The notes under the pieces are model-generated. The model was not told the DNA's origin. It ran no database searches and worked only from the letters and a program-made list of their open reading frames with translations. A stretch of DNA of 64,000 nt, taken from assembly GCF_014697545.1 (NCBI RefSeq), contig NZ_JACJSA010000004.1, positions 62,001-126,000 of the forward strand. Reading direction: 5' to 3'. Position 1 is the first letter of the stretch. Each line of letters starts with the position of its first letter. Made by a program: the position numbers and the translations under genes. This stretch comes from Oscillatoria sp. FACHB-1407 (GTDB lineage Bacteria; Cyanobacteriota; Cyanobacteriia; Elainellales; Elainellaceae). Below, one piece after another: positions 26,931-35,531 of the stretch.

Positions 26931-28061
26931 ATGTTTAAGAACTTCCTCAATCGCCTCCTCAATAGTCGGCTTTGGGCATTGGCAACCAAAGAAGTGAATC
27001 AAATCATCAGAAATAAACAACTTATATTCCTGCTAGTCTTTCCACCTACGATTCAACTGTTAGTTTATGGCTTTGCTCTAAACCCAGAAGTTCACTTTTT
27101 GAAACTGGGAGTTGTGGATTATGCAAACAGCATCCGCAGCCATGAATTAGTCTCTGCCTTAACTGAAAACCGCATCTTTATTACCCAGGATTATCTATTC
27201 AGTGAACAAGCCTTAGGGGAGCAAGTTCAACAGGGGCAAATTACTGCTGGATTAATCATTCCGCCAGAGTTCGATCGCCAGTTAGCCGAGTCTCAGACTG
27301 CCGATGTGCAGGTGTTGATCGATGGGGTAGATGCCAACACGGCGGGCATCGCAGCAGGTTATATCTCCCAAATCACCAATCAATTTAGTCGTCGCTTGAG
27401 TCCGGAAGTCATGACTGAAGTGATCAATCCCCAGGTGACGTTTCTCTATAATCCTGGTTTGGACAGCAGTTGGTTCTTTATTCCGGGTGTGACGGGTGTC
27501 GTGTTGACGTTGACCAGCGTGTTGGTTTCCTCCTCAACGGTGGTGCGCGAAAAGGACACAGGCACCCTGGAGCAATTGCTGATCACCCCGGCGGAAGCCT
27601 GGGAAATTTTGGTGGCGAAAATCGTGCCGTTATTTGTGCTGCTGATGGCAGATATCTTTTTGGCGTTAGCGGTCGGTGAGGTCGTGTTTCAGGTGCCGTT
27701 TCGGGGCAGCTTTCCACTGTTTCTCCTCATTTCAGCCCTGTATATCTTTGTGGGCATTGGTTTAGGGATCTTGCTGGCAACGATCTCGCGCAACCAGCGA
27801 CAGGTCGTATTGACCTCATTTTTCATTAATCTACCGTTGATTCAACTCTCAGGAGCGATCGCCCCCATTGAGAGTATGCCGCTGATCTTCCAACATCTGT
27901 CCTGGTTGAATCCCCTGCGACACTACGTTGCTGTGATTCGCGGCTTTCTCCTCAAAGGAGTCGGAGTTGTGGAACTGTGGCAACACGTCCTTGCGCTTGG
28001 GGCGATCGCGGTAATCCTGATGGCGGTGAGCATCAAAAAATTCCGTACCCAACTCAGTTAG
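26931..28061 (+). CDS. ABC-2 type permease (YbhR-like)
   Basis: A 376-residue second permease with the same plan: an N-terminal helix near IFLLVFPPTIQLLVYGFAL, an outer domain with VQVLIDGVDANTAGIAAGY, the coupling segment VREKDTGTLEQLLITPAEAW, and five C-terminal helices. The ATG at 26931 is 10 bp after the previous gene, and an in-frame extension to 26859 would overlap that gene and is rejected. It closes the exporter operon; 16 bp after its stop codon begins a MITE-like element, which may act as the transcript end. Confidence 0.92.
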   Translation: MFKNFLNRLLNSRLWALATKEVNQIIRNKQLIFLLVFPPTIQLLVYGFALNPEVHFLKLGVVDYANSIRSHELVSALTENRIFITQDYLFSEQALGEQVQQGQITAGLIIPPEFDRQLAESQTADVQVLIDGVDANTAGIAAGYISQITNQFSRRLSPEVMTEVINPQVTFLYNPGLDSSWFFIPGVTGVVLTLTSVLVSSSTVVREKDTGTLEQLLITPAEAWEILVAKIVPLFVLLMADIFLALAVGEVVFQVPFRGSFPLFLLISALYIFVGIGLGILLATISRNQRQVVLTSFFINLPLIQLSGAIAPIESMPLIFQHLSWLNPLRHYVAVIRGFLLKGVGVVELWQHVLALGAIAVILMAVSIKKFRTQLS

Positions 28062-28077
28062 CTCCTCGAATTTAATT

Positions 28078-28246
28078 TAGCGTGAATTCGGGATCAGGAT
28101 TTCGGCGGTTAAAACCGCCGCTATCGGAGCAAAATTGACCTGCGTCGGTTCGTCAAATCCTGCCTTTTCCGGAGTCCGCATCGGTGGACTTCGCTCTAGT
28201 AGGCGCGAATTCATTCGCCGGGCTCTCTTAAACCGAACTAACGTTA
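28078..28246 (+). mobile_element. MITE-like element, copy B
   Basis: 169 bp without coding capacity. Left end TAGCGTGAATTCGGGATC, right end TTAAACCGAACTAACGTTA. When the right end is reverse-complemented the two ends match at about 14 of the first 18 bases inside a TA dinucleotide, as in elements mobilised by IS630/Tc1-type transposases. Inner palindromes are GGCGGTT-AAAACCGCC, CCGACGC-type and others. Its last three bases, TTA, are the stop codon (TAA) of the minus-strand gene at 28244. No transposase gene is in the window. Confidence 0.85.
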
Positions 28247-30556
28247 TTTTAGCTGTAGCTTCTTCGCGGAATGGCGTTTTTCCCGTTGCTGCAAGTCGCG
28301 GAGTCGCTGCCGCAAATGGTTTAAATCGGGAGATTGCTTACCATACCGCCAGCGCACATAGGCTTGCGAGATCTCATCCACTGCTTGAGCATGGGTTGGC
28401 GGTTGATGGCCATAGATATGCTGGGAGTATTCTAGGGGAGTTTGGGCGTTGGGTTTGGGATAGCCCTGTGAGGCGAGGCGGTCGAGCATTTGGCGATAAA
28501 GGGCTTCCATGGGAGGCAATTTGCCCAAAAATCGGTGATACCGCCATTGGTTCCACCCGCTCCATAGCAGCCAACCCAAAAAGCCCAGTCCAGTGAGTAA
28601 CCCTGCCCCCAACAAAATACCGACCCAACTGTTCATGAAGGAGGTGACAAATCCAAATGCCCACGAGAGCGCGTTGGCAATCCCTTCAAACACCCAGGTG
28701 AGAAATCCAGTGACAGGAGAGGGCAACCATCCGGCAATCCAGTTCCAAAAACGCCGCAACACACTAAAGGTTTGGTATTCCTCAATAGACGGAGGAATCA
28801 CTTCATAGCCCGGGATCGGGTTAAAGGTAAACCAGCCATATTTGTTGAAATAGGCTTCGGTCATGGCGAAGGCATCGGTGTTTTGCACCACATAAAACCC
28901 GGTAAAGGGGTTGAATTCTCCAGGGTTAAAGCCAACCACCAGACGTGCCGGAATGCCGATCGCCCGTAGCATAATCGTCAGCACTGTGGAGAAGTGGTCG
29001 CCATAACCACCCCCAAACTTGAATAAGAACGCTTCGACTAAATCTTCGTTTTCTGCCAGGAAAGGCAGATTGGGCTGAATCGTGTAATTCTGCTTGAGGT
29101 ATTGCGCCAGATAAAGTGCCTTTTCGTAGGGCGTAGTGATGGGAGTGGGTGAGGTTGCCAAAATCCGATCAGCTTCCTGGCGCACTCGACTGGCGATCGC
29201 CTCTGGCACATCCATGTAGTAATCGCGAATCGGAATTGGATACCGTTGATCCGAGTTCCGCAGCAGGGTGCGATCGCGATAGGGTACCTCTGACACTACC
29301 GTGTAGGTCAAACCCTCTGACAAAGGCACAGGCGATCGCAGCGCACCTTCCGGGTCGATGGCTACCTGTCGTGTGGGGAAATAGAGTTCTTTGGGTTCGT
29401 ATAACGCGGGAATCAGATTAGGCAGGTCAGCCACGATTGTGTAGGACTGCACCACTTCTCGCGTCCGATTCAGCGTGACCGACCACGGCAAGTTAAACCG
29501 CAGTGACCAGGACGGGCGTTCAACCTTTTGCACTGCCAGGTCATCCTCGTTGCGGGACACCTGCCACCCCTGCCCGGTATAGCGATCAAACGCCATCACC
29601 CGCCAAAATCCCTCAGCTTGCGATCGCACCCGCATCACCACTTTAGGGTTGAGTTGACCCCGCAAGTTCTGATTAATTCGGTCATTAAAGCCGTAATAAA
29701 AATCCCCATCCAGTTCTCCCGGTCCATCCTCTAGCTCTCCGGCGGGACCGTTACCCACGCCCGTGCCCGATCGCCCCTCCCGCACATACCCCGGATTAAT
29801 GATATTGCCCGTATCAAATTCACCCTGAATGTCAATCGGAGCACTCACTGGAAACGTGCGGAGTTGATAACCGGGCAGTCGCGGTAAAAAGGCAAAGATC
29901 AATAAGCCCAGTCCAACGGTGATCAGCAAAAACACCCCCAACCGCCTGGGAGCCATGTCTAACCCACTCCGCTTAAAACTGGGGGATGGCAAACCCAAGC
30001 GAGAGCGATAGTCCAAAATCAGGACGGGAACCGCAATGATAAAAAACAGGAGCAACAAGGGCGCAAACACGAGCGTCTGGCTCAATGTTGCCGACACACC
30101 CATGAGAATCAGCCCAATCACCATGGAGTAGCCCAAATCTTTGCGACGGGGCAAGTCAAAGCTGTGAAACACCTGGAGCCAAATGAGTAGCTCCGCCAGG
30201 GCTAAACGGGTGTCATTGGCCGACGACAGCAACTTCACGAAAAAAGCTGCCAACCCGATCAACATGGCGATCGCAATGCAAAATTTGACAGCGATATTGC
30301 GTTTACGCCGACGATGCCAACTCCACACCGCCCCAAGGATGCTGACAGGCACCGCCCAAATGCTGATCCACAAGGGATCTGCCACATCTGCGGCGGCAAC
30401 ATCAAGCGCAACGATGCCCACGGCAACTGCGGCTTGAACCAGAATCCGCAACAGGATTGAGTCTTCGACTTCCGGTAAAGGCATTGCATTTAGCCGCTGC
30501 CGTAGGTCACTCAATCCGGGAATAGGGAGCGTTTGCCGTTTTGTCGCAGAAGACAT
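28244..30556 (-). CDS. TgpA-like membrane protein, transglutaminase fold without catalytic residues
   Basis: A 770-residue protein with the DUF3488, transglutaminase-like and DUF4129 layout: about six N-terminal membrane helices (residues 35-230), an outer domain with the transglutaminase fold (about 400-590), another membrane helix near 645-670 and a cytoplasmic DUF4129 tail (LYRQMLDRLASQGYPKPNAQ). The positions that hold the Cys-His-Asp triad in active members read G519 (GGGYGDHFSTV), F563 (NTDAFAMTE) and N579 (FTFNPIPG), so none of the three residues is present although the surrounding sequence is well kept. It is probably a non-enzymatic binding or structural protein of the cell envelope. 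Its stop codon is formed by the end of a MITE-like element. Confidence 0.87.
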   Translation of the reverse strand: MSSATKRQTLPIPGLSDLRQRLNAMPLPEVEDSILLRILVQAAVAVGIVALDVAAADVADPLWISIWAVPVSILGAVWSWHRRRKRNIAVKFCIAIAMLIGLAAFFVKLLSSANDTRLALAELLIWLQVFHSFDLPRRKDLGYSMVIGLILMGVSATLSQTLVFAPLLLLFFIIAVPVLILDYRSRLGLPSPSFKRSGLDMAPRRLGVFLLITVGLGLLIFAFLPRLPGYQLRTFPVSAPIDIQGEFDTGNIINPGYVREGRSGTGVGNGPAGELEDGPGELDGDFYYGFNDRINQNLRGQLNPKVVMRVRSQAEGFWRVMAFDRYTGQGWQVSRNEDDLAVQKVERPSWSLRFNLPWSVTLNRTREVVQSYTIVADLPNLIPALYEPKELYFPTRQVAIDPEGALRSPVPLSEGLTYTVVSEVPYRDRTLLRNSDQRYPIPIRDYYMDVPEAIASRVRQEADRILATSPTPITTPYEKALYLAQYLKQNYTIQPNLPFLAENEDLVEAFLFKFGGGYGDHFSTVLTIMLRAIGIPARLVVGFNPGEFNPFTGFYVVQNTDAFAMTEAYFNKYGWFTFNPIPGYEVIPPSIEEYQTFSVLRRFWNWIAGWLPSPVTGFLTWVFEGIANALSWAFGFVTSFMNSWVGILLGAGLLTGLGFLGWLLWSGWNQWRYHRFLGKLPPMEALYRQMLDRLASQGYPKPNAQTPLEYSQHIYGHQPPTHAQAVDEISQAYVRWRYGKQSPDLNHLRQRLRDLQQREKRHSAKKLQLK

Positions 30557-30738
30557 ATTCAGCTTAAAAGGAGGTAATTAATAGGGGGGAAATGGGAAGG
30601 ATAGAAACTAGGAAATGTGTTTGTTGTTTCTGATCGATCCAAAAAACTAATCCCCCCTATCCTAGCCGCCACAGAAGCAGAGTGGGAGGGGTGACACGAT
30701 GTCTCCGAAAAAATGAGACGGATGCAGTTGTAAATCAC

Positions 30739-30820
30739 GATGTCAAAAATGAGGCTCTAAAACGGAGGAGCGAAATGACTCATAGACACTTGTAGATGTC
30801 AAAAATGAGGCTATAAAACG
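30739..30820. repeat. 26-bp direct repeat upstream of the transglutaminase-like gene
   Basis: GATGTCAAAAATGAGGCT followed by C/A and TAAAACG occurs at 30739-30764 and 30795-30820 with one mismatch, 56 bp apart. The pair lies between the patU stop codon (30838) and the start of the transglutaminase-like gene (30556). It could be a pair of binding sites for a regulator or a short duplication. Confidence 0.7.
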
Positions 30821-30837
30821 AACAGCAGCACTATTCG

Positions 30838-31878
30838 TTAGACATCGGATGTGGTGGGATGAACCACGAACACAATAGGAGTTTGTTCTGATCCGGCTAG
30901 TCGAATTTCCAGGGGATAAATCTGGTTCGGAGCGAGATCAAACAATTCCACACTGAGAGAACCGGGGCTAGACCGCTCAGCAATCGACTGTGCCTCTGCG
31001 CCTTGAAAGCGGAGGCTTCCAGAGCAGGGAAGTTGACTTTGAATGCGGAGTTGCCCAGTGGGAGACGGATATTCAGCCGTCAATTGTAGAGGACCAGCAG
31101 TCGTATTCCACTGCCGCTCAGCCCGAGGCTCGTTCGGTGAAACCGACAGTGTCAGCGTCTCCAAAATTTCCCGCGCTGCCAACATTGACACAACCATCTG
31201 TTGTGATGGAGTGGCAGTGCTGTAGTCTTCGGGAAGACGGGAGGCGATTTCAGGCGATCGCAACGGTGAACGAGCGGGAGAAGTGAGCACTAACCCAGCC
31301 AGTTGATTCAAGGCTGGAGTGTTGCCGGGAAACAACCCCTCAACAGCTTGAACGAGCTTGGTGCCTTCTCGCAGAGAAGACTGCACTACTTCTAAACAGC
31401 GGTCAAATAACTGCGACAGTACGTTTTCCGGCATCGGAATCGGTACATTGAGGTTTTGCAGTTGGGTAATCCAGGGGGTCGCAGGAACCAAGTCAGAGGT
31501 TGCCCAGTCGGGGGTTTCAGAATCGTATTCATAAACCTCCGTCTCCCATGGAAACAGGGGTGGCTTGCGCTCGATTTCAGAGCGGAGCCGACGTTTTAAT
31601 AGGGAATGAAAACGGTCTTGCACAGCGGATCTATCTCCTGGGTAAAACAGTGGAGTTTCTTGAAATGAAAAGCGATTCGATCCCGATGATTCAGTCGATA
31701 ACGCCCTGATGTCTTCGGAATCGAGTGGATCTATTTCATCGAATTGCAAACTTGCTGCGTCAAGATCATCCAACTCAGCCCCGTGAACGGGACTCTGCCC
31801 TGATGGTATAACACCTTTGTTGGGATCTTGTAACAGCCAAGCCAGGAATTTATTAATGGCTTCTGATTCCCTATTCAT
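30838..31878 (-). CDS. patU: PatU-like protein downstream of hetZ
   Basis: A 346-residue cytoplasmic protein encoded directly after hetZ, with the ATG 8 bp inside the hetZ 3' end. Position, size and the N-terminal NKFLAWLLQDPNKGVIP fit PatU, which in heterocyst formers such as Anabaena is split into patU5 and patU3 and acts with HetZ in heterocyst patterning. Here it is one uninterrupted reading frame: an acidic N-terminal third, a helical middle with LFDRCLEVVQSSLREGTKLV and a beta-rich C-terminal domain (about 250-346). The window has no other heterocyst genes, so its role may be regulation in a non-heterocystous filament. The name rests on context and partial sequence recognition. Confidence 0.8.
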   Translation of the reverse strand: MNRESEAINKFLAWLLQDPNKGVIPSGQSPVHGAELDDLDAASLQFDEIDPLDSEDIRALSTESSGSNRFSFQETPLFYPGDRSAVQDRFHSLLKRRLRSEIERKPPLFPWETEVYEYDSETPDWATSDLVPATPWITQLQNLNVPIPMPENVLSQLFDRCLEVVQSSLREGTKLVQAVEGLFPGNTPALNQLAGLVLTSPARSPLRSPEIASRLPEDYSTATPSQQMVVSMLAAREILETLTLSVSPNEPRAERQWNTTAGPLQLTAEYPSPTGQLRIQSQLPCSGSLRFQGAEAQSIAERSSPGSLSVELFDLAPNQIYPLEIRLAGSEQTPIVFVVHPTTSDV

Positions 31879-33013
31879 CGGTTGCTGCCCCTGCTCCGGA
31901 TACTAAATTATTTCTAATTTCCCAAGCTTGTTCCAATAATTTTGACCATTGCTTCTGAACTTGGGTCACGGTACACCCTAAAGCCTGGGCGATCGCCGCA
32001 TCTGGCATATTTTTGCGCTTGAGATGTAACAGTTCTGCCTGTTGGGGGTTAATGCGGGCTTGCAGCAATTGCCACTGCTGTGGGGTCAAGCCAAAATTAC
32101 GCTCCAGGTCTGCCTCAAGCCACTGATGCACCAGTTCCCAGTGATGCGACAGGGCAAAGCGAATCAGATGATATTTAAATCGTTGTTGCAGATAGTCGCG
32201 TTGCCGGGGAGTTAGCCCTAAAATTGCCTCGATCTCGCTGGCAGGCAAGTCCTCCAAGCGCAGCGCAAAATAATCGGCACAATCTTGCTGTTGCCGTTCC
32301 TCCAGATATTTCATCAACTCTGCCACAACCGACAGCCGCAGGGCGTCTTCAGCAGGTTCCGGTTCCTGAGCCACCATTTGCTCGCGAACCTGTTGCACCG
32401 GAGCGGTGTTGCGATTTTGATCGGATTCTCCGGATGAACCTTCTGCTGCCTGCTCAATATCAACGGCAGTTTCGGGGGGTTGTTGTTGCGAAAAAGTCTG
32501 TGCCCGTAGAATAATTAACTGTTGATTGCGCCGACCTGGTAGGGGGATGCGACGTTTGCCATAGCGTTCGGTAAACGCCATATATTCCGCCAGTTGCAGC
32601 AAACTGCGGGGGCGATAGGTCGCTGGCAGTTGATTTTCTCGCCGGAAGGCGTTGAGGGCCTCAATATAAAACCCCTGCAAAAAGTCTTCGATCAGGGTGA
32701 GACGAGCTTGATAGCTGGACTGCACCTGGGGCGGTGTGATGTAGCGATAGACCACAGCACTTAGGGTACTGTGTAGCTCGACACGTCCTCGATGGGAACC
32801 CAACTGATAGTATTTAAGACATTGCTTGAGGCGATGACGAGCCAGGGTGGTCAACCAGGTATCGATTTGTCCAGAAGATTGAATGCGCTTACTTTCCGAA
32901 CAGATGCGGGTGACCTCTGCGGTAATACGAGTTGCAATATCCCGACAATGCTGTTCAGAAGCTTGTGTGGACTGCTTGAGTTCGCTGAACAATAGCTTAA
33001 AAATCGCCTCCAC
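31871..33013 (-). CDS. hetZ: HetZ transcription regulator
   Basis: A 380-residue protein that I recognise as HetZ by YYQLGSHRGRVELHSTLSAV, by AEYMAFTERYGKRRIPLPGR and by LGLTPRQRDYLQQRFKYHLI. HetZ is a DNA-binding regulator needed for heterocyst commitment in Anabaena and found also in filamentous cyanobacteria without heterocysts. Two helix-turn-helix-like parts are visible, near LPASEIEAILGLTPRQRDYL and near MPDAAIAQALGCTVTQVQKQ, the second like sigma region 4. The start is the GTG at 33013; an in-frame TAA is two codons upstream and AGGGGGGA lies about 12 nt before. It overlaps the patU gene by 8 bp, which suggests translational coupling. Confidence 0.9.
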   Translation of the reverse strand: MEAIFKLLFSELKQSTQASEQHCRDIATRITAEVTRICSESKRIQSSGQIDTWLTTLARHRLKQCLKYYQLGSHRGRVELHSTLSAVVYRYITPPQVQSSYQARLTLIEDFLQGFYIEALNAFRRENQLPATYRPRSLLQLAEYMAFTERYGKRRIPLPGRRNQQLIILRAQTFSQQQPPETAVDIEQAAEGSSGESDQNRNTAPVQQVREQMVAQEPEPAEDALRLSVVAELMKYLEERQQQDCADYFALRLEDLPASEIEAILGLTPRQRDYLQQRFKYHLIRFALSHHWELVHQWLEADLERNFGLTPQQWQLLQARINPQQAELLHLKRKNMPDAAIAQALGCTVTQVQKQWSKLLEQAWEIRNNLVSGAGAATDE

Positions 33014-33443
33014 GCCTTAGACGGTTCCCCCCTGATGGTTCTCGTCGCTACAAAGTTAACATACTAATCTGCGATCGCAAGTAATTTCGATCGATATCGT
33101 ACCCATTCTCTTGTTCCAGTCGTTCAATGACCCCATAAAGGCTCTCCGCTTAACGACTTAAGTCGTGACTGCCAGAGTCAAGCCCCGTGTGGCGGACTCT
33201 AAACCGTTGAGGGGTGCGCGAACGGATGCAGGTCAGTTACACTCCTGTAACTACGCATTTAAGCTGCGTAGCTCAGGACGATGTCGTTGAACATTACAGT
33301 GATGGGGGCTTGGCGCATGGGTACTCAGCTAAGAGCCGTCGCTTTTTGCAGTTGCCTCTCCGGAGAGAGAGTCGTGATGCAAGAAATGATGGTCTAGACT
33401 GGAGAAAACAATTTTCTCAAGAGTACTTTATTACAGCCCAATC
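33014..33443. other. intergenic region upstream of hetZ with two hairpins
   Basis: About 430 bp without a gene, between divergent hetZ and a hypothetical gene. Two adjacent hairpins are seen: AGTTAC-ACTCCT-GTAACT (33235-33252) and CTACGCA-TTTAAGC-TGCGTAG (33251-33271), sharing their junction. They lie about 170 bp upstream of the next gene and could be part of its leader. No promoter could be placed with confidence. Confidence 0.45.
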
Positions 33444-33914
33444 ATGGATATTCAACAGCAGATTAAAACCCTGATAGATAATGCCCCTCAGGATGGCACG
33501 ACACCTGCTGCGATTGAGGCGATCGCTCCTGCCTTAAAACTGATTGCAGAACAACTGAAACACCCTGAGTATTATATTCTGCAAACCCTGGAACAAAATT
33601 GGGTCATGACCACCCTAAGCCATCGTACCCAGCCTGATGTTTCAAAGAATGTGATCTATGCGTTTCCCACCCTTAAGGACGCAACAGCGGCTCCCTATGC
33701 TAAAGATCCGCAGGTCATTTCGATCCCGGTTCCGGTTATTCACATCCTCTTTCAAATGGTAGCAATGCAAACGGTCGATAGCATAGTCTTCTTTGAAAAT
33801 TCTGGAAATACCAGTGCTGGAACCGAGGTAACTCGTCAAGATTTGCAAAATTTGATCCAGGTGCATTTGCAGAAAATGCAAGGAACTCAGAGCGTTCCGC
33901 CGAATATTGCGTAA
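33444..33914 (+). CDS. conserved hypothetical protein, 156 aa
   Basis: A soluble protein that I do not recognise as a characterised family. An N-terminal helical part (PAAIEAIAPALKLIAEQLKH) is followed by an alpha/beta part with YYILQTLEQNWVMTTLSHR and VISIPVPVIHILFQMVAMQT, and a Gln-rich tail. No signal sequence or membrane helix. Normal codon use with a HIP1-type site, and the reading frame has clear amino-acid bias, so it is very likely a real gene. It is not closely linked to either neighbour. Confidence 0.7.
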   Translation: MDIQQQIKTLIDNAPQDGTTPAAIEAIAPALKLIAEQLKHPEYYILQTLEQNWVMTTLSHRTQPDVSKNVIYAFPTLKDATAAPYAKDPQVISIPVPVIHILFQMVAMQTVDSIVFFENSGNTSAGTEVTRQDLQNLIQVHLQKMQGTQSVPPNIA

Positions 33915-34171
33915 GTAAGGGAGTAGAAGGGTAGGGGAATAAGGGGGTAGAGGAGTAGAGGGAGCTTGGCGTTTTGAAGGGTAAGTTTTGATATTCCATT
34001 TAGGATGTCGAGATTAGGATGTCGAGAAGGTTGGTTGAGCATTACAAGGGCGAAACCACCCGCATTGAGTTGTCTATATAGTCAAGGTTTCAACCACCAA
34101 GATTCTTATCCCGAACTCAGGTTCAATTGCCTCCTCTACTCCCCTACTCCCCTAATCCCTCAACTTGAACC

Positions 34172-34972
34172 TCAATCAGAAAGAGGAATGATATTAATCC
34201 GTCCCTGACACCGCAACTGATTGTCTTCGATCTGAATTGATCGTAAATCTACATCGCTGCCCAGGTTGATTTGAAAGCCCTGTAGGTCGCTGAGGGGTAA
34301 GCCTCGGTTGGCGTTAGGATGGGGTAACCAGCAGGGGCGATCGAGTTGCAGGGTTTGCCCGTCGGCAAGTTGTAAGCCTGTGCGGATGGCGATCGCTGTC
34401 GCTTGACCTTCAGAAGAGAGGAGATCGGCGATGAGAGTGAGGTGCTGATTTGCCAGACGGATTTGGGGATTATGAAGTCGTAACACGGCATCGTCTGGTA
34501 GCTCTTCCGAGGTGGGGAGCGATTTCACCAATCCGGCTAAAAACTCGGTCACCGCATTAGCCAGCAGCGGAGCTTCTAGAGATGTATTGAGGTCGTCTTG
34601 ATGCATGACGACGTCTCCCTCGACGGGTACGACTTCCATCAACCGGAGTGGCTTTCCTCGTATAACCTGCCCCAGGTTGACTCGAATATTTGACCCGGTC
34701 AGGTGAATCTGGCTCAGGTGTAGCCCCTGGTATACCGCTCTTTCTGCGGCGATCGCCACCTTAGGGATGTAGCCCGACAAAATTTGGCGATCGCCCCCCT
34801 CAATCTGACAATGCAGTGTTTCAACGTGTTCGACCTGCGATCGCAACCAAAACTGGATTGCCGCAGATAACCCCTTGCTAACCCAATGGCTCTTTGGAGA
34901 TGGCGTGAGTGGTGAGATTGAGGCGGTTGTAGAGGAATCTGTAGTGTCAGCAACCTCTGAGTCGGAGTCCAT
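34172..34972 (-). CDS. LmeA-like phospholipid-binding (DUF2993) protein
   Basis: A 266-residue DUF2993 protein. The N-terminal 30 residues are Ser/Thr-rich; a helix with KGLSAAIQFWLRSQVEHVET leads into the beta-rich domain with VAIAAERAVYQGLHLSQIHL, GSNIRVNLGQVIRGKPLRL and LQGFQINLGSDVDLRSIQIE. Relatives include mycobacterial LmeA, which binds phosphatidylinositides; cyanobacterial members are common and of unknown role. There is no classical signal peptide here, so cytoplasmic or membrane-associated placement is more likely. Monocistronic. Confidence 0.82.
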   Translation of the reverse strand: MDSDSEVADTTDSSTTASISPLTPSPKSHWVSKGLSAAIQFWLRSQVEHVETLHCQIEGGDRQILSGYIPKVAIAAERAVYQGLHLSQIHLTGSNIRVNLGQVIRGKPLRLMEVVPVEGDVVMHQDDLNTSLEAPLLANAVTEFLAGLVKSLPTSEELPDDAVLRLHNPQIRLANQHLTLIADLLSSEGQATAIAIRTGLQLADGQTLQLDRPCWLPHPNANRGLPLSDLQGFQINLGSDVDLRSIQIEDNQLRCQGRINIIPLSD

Positions 34973-35531
34973 CTGTTTTACTTACGGTAAAAATACTTAT
35001 CCATCCCCTTGTACCACAAGACTTTGAGCTTTTAACACAATTTCTGGGGATCAAATCTGTGTGAGTAAACCTTGACATTAGGCTGATCCCAAAAGCGATC
35101 CCAGGTTGTTAAAAATGTCAGGAAATCATGACATATTGATCCCCGTTTTGCCCGAAAAACCGTAGATCCGTTCTAGATAAGGCTTGTTAGCCCCTTGACC
35201 AGTTGCTTGTTTTTCTGCACTATAAGGCTATCTAAGTGATCCCCAACGATCCCAAAAACATTATGTTTAGCTCTTAGAGATTTTGCGTTGACCGTCGATT
35301 TTTGTTGACCGTTAACTGTTAGGTTCAGGGATCAGTTTTAGCCAGGTTTAACTCTTGCGAGGGTTTAATGCCTGTCTGGGGTTTATCACTCACTTAGTGT
35401 TACTCCTCACTCCAGTTCTGGTTCCCAGACCTTTAGTTCTCACACGTCATTAGCTCTCAAAACTGTAAGGCAGAGTTTTCTCTCAACGGAGCAGATTCTG
35501 TAGTACTCACAAACACATTGGAGATTCATCC
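34973..35531. promoter_or_regulatory. upstream region of the DUF4912 gene with repeated GATCCC boxes
   Basis: About 560 bp without a gene. GATCCC or its complement occurs seven times between about 35046 and 35332 (for example TGATCCCAAAAGCGATCCCA at 35084-35103 and GTGATCCCCAACGATCCCAA at 35236-35255). A separate inverted repeat ATGTCA-N8-TGACAT lies at 35115-35134. The boxes are not a known tandem repeat class and may bind a regulator of the DUF4912 gene. This is inference. Confidence 0.45.

Noticed and set aside
33160-33300. tRNA-like fold upstream of the 33444 gene
   Set aside because: The two hairpins do not form a cloverleaf, and no T-loop GTTCGA-type sequence or acceptor stem is seen.
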